Of a stretch of DNA of 6,776 nt, positions 6,444-6,776 are shown piece after piece. Under the pieces are notes generated by a model. It did not search any database. It had not been told where the DNA came from and was given only the letters and a program-made list of their open reading frames with translations. A program made the position numbers and the translations under genes. Position 1 is the first letter of the stretch. Each line of letters begins with the position of its first letter. The DNA is from Acidobacteriota bacterium. GTDB lineage: Bacteria > Acidobacteriota > Polarisedimenticolia > J045. The stretch lies in NCBI GenBank assembly GCA_027064265.1, contig JAMOQA010000529.1, positions 1-6,776 on the forward strand, given 5' to 3'.

Positions 6444-6451
6444 GCCCCTAC
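6428..6451 (-). repeat. REP-like hairpin element 3 (GTAG foot), left half of the second inverted pair
   Basis: A perfect 8-bp stem, GGGCGCAG at 6428-6435 and CTGCGCCC at 6440-6447, closes a CACG loop and is followed by CTAC (GTAG foot on the minus strand). It has the same architecture and length as the elements at 476-499 and 532-555. TTTTT at 6455-6459 starts seven bases after the stem, so on the plus strand this hairpin could also serve as an imperfect terminator for glgP transcription. Confidence 0.7.
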
Positions 6452-6474
6452 ACGTTTTTCCATGCGCTCAAGCC

Positions 6475-6498
6475 GTAGGGGTCCAGCGTGCTGGACCC
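6475..6498 (+). repeat. REP-like hairpin element 4 (GTAG foot), right half of the second inverted pair
   Basis: GTAG at 6475-6478 is followed by a perfect 8-bp stem, GGGTCCAG at 6479-6486 and CTGGACCC at 6491-6498, around a CGTG loop. Inverted relative to element 3 with a 23-base spacer, it gives the same foot-to-foot arrangement as the first pair. It shares the apical CAG-CGTG-CTG with element 3 but differs in the lower stem, with compensating changes. Confidence 0.7.
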
Positions 6499-6523
6499 GT
6501 GCCGGGCGAAGCCCGGCCATGGG
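6496..6523 (+). repeat. hairpin with GAA loop abutting REP-like element 4
   Basis: GCCGGGC at 6501-6507 pairs with GCCCGGC at 6511-6517 around a GAA triloop. The stem can extend outward through CCCGT (6496-6500) and ATGGG (6519-6523), with one bulged C and one G-T pair. It shares GTGCCG and CGAAG segments with the reverse complement of the hairpin at 6386-6412, so the two may be flanking members of one composite repeat. The CCC at 6496-6498 is shared with element 4, so the two folds compete. Confidence 0.5.
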
Positions 6524-6546
6524 TTCCGCTGCGCGGCACTGCGAGG

Positions 6547-6776
6547 TCAGCGGCCGTAGTGGCCCCAGGCGCCCTCGCCGGTGTGGCCCTCGCCGGTGAC
6601 GATCCAGCAGGCGAACGACCCGGAAGACCCGTCGACGAAGACGGTGTCGGCCGGGTCGTCGTCCTCGGCGGTGACGTCGCTGAAGTTCTCGGCGGCGGAT
6701 GGGTCCGCGGAACGATGCACCCGGTAGCTGTCCGCCGTGCCGACCGGCCACCACTCGAGCCGGACCTTCCCATCCG
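6547..6776 (-). CDS. C-terminus of a probable secreted protein, fibronectin-III-like strand pattern (5' truncated)
   Basis: The minus-strand frame entering from the right edge is open for 75 complete codons and ends with TGA at 6549-6547. The visible part reads as alternating beta strands: VRLEWWPVGTADSYRVHRS, then FSDVTAEDDDPADTVFVDG, then FACWIVTGEG, ending in GEGAWGHYGR. A tryptophan strand, a YRVHRS strand and a final strand followed by a GEG turn is the usual look of the last fibronectin-III-like repeat of large extracellular bacterial proteins. Acidic composition and few lysines (one) fit a secreted location. The catalytic or binding part, if any, lies outside the window, so no function can be named. 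The gene converges on glgP across the hairpin cluster. I chose this frame because the competing open frame in the same DNA (from 6773) is rich in Arg, Thr and Ser without strand pattern. Confidence 0.7.
   Translation of the reverse strand, partial: DGKVRLEWWPVGTADSYRVHRSADPSAAENFSDVTAEDDDPADTVFVDGSSGSFACWIVTGEGHTGEGAWGHYGR

Noticed and set aside
6386..6523. CRISPR-like array suggested by repeated GC-rich units
   Set aside because: The units are hairpins in inverted orientation with short unequal spacers, only two full copies at each site, and no cas genes.
4962..6599. Plus-strand open frame of 545 codons overlapping the second half of glgP in another frame
   Set aside because: The composition is Arg/Gly/Pro/Ala with no motifs, and it runs through the hairpin cluster after glgP, where no gene signal exists.

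Overview
The window is very GC-rich bacterial DNA. Codon third positions are almost all G or C, so many long open frames run antisense to the real genes. It holds four complete or nearly certain genes, two genes cut by the window edges, and two convergent intergenic gaps filled with hairpin repeats. The lineage cannot be fixed from the sequence. The composition, the actinobacterial/proteobacterial-style short-form glycogen phosphorylase, and a secreted protein ending in a fibronectin-III-like strand pattern would suit a high-GC environmental bacterium such as an Acidobacteriota or Myxococcota-like organism; this is an inference only.

Layout: (1) 1-453, plus strand, the C-terminal tail of an unidentified protein, low complexity, with a run of 15 consecutive Lys/Arg. 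(2) 454-593, a convergent gap holding two inverted 24-nt hairpin elements. (3) 594-2821, minus strand, a two-gene unit: a putative exported 545-residue protein (signal peptide, carboxypeptidase-regulatory-like beta domain, TPR-like tail) followed, with a 4-base GTGA overlap, by a compact 197-residue WaaP/RIO-like kinase. (4) 2822-2915, a 94-base divergent promoter region. (5) 2916-3698, plus strand, an enoyl-CoA hydratase/isomerase family protein most like the AUH (methylglutaconyl-CoA hydratase) branch. (6) 3793-6384, plus strand, a complete DUF3417-containing alpha-glucan (glycogen) phosphorylase with its catalytic residues intact. (7) 6385-6546, a second convergent gap packed with hairpins, including a second inverted pair of the same 24-nt element. 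(8) 6547-6776, minus strand, the C-terminus of a probably secreted protein.

The genes do not form one pathway. GlgP releases glucose-1-phosphate from storage glucan, the hydratase belongs to acyl-CoA or leucine catabolism, and the kinase plus exported protein look like an envelope-related pair. The most interesting features are the hairpin repeats and the minus-strand gene junction. The four 24-nt elements share a GTAG foot and a GGG/CCC stem base, but their stem interiors differ with every change compensated. They sit as inverted pairs exactly between convergent stop codons, as expected for REP/BIME elements mobilised by a RAYT transposase. At the junction, a perfect G GGG GGG heptamer lies in the right phase for a -1 frameshift that would join the exported protein to the kinase.
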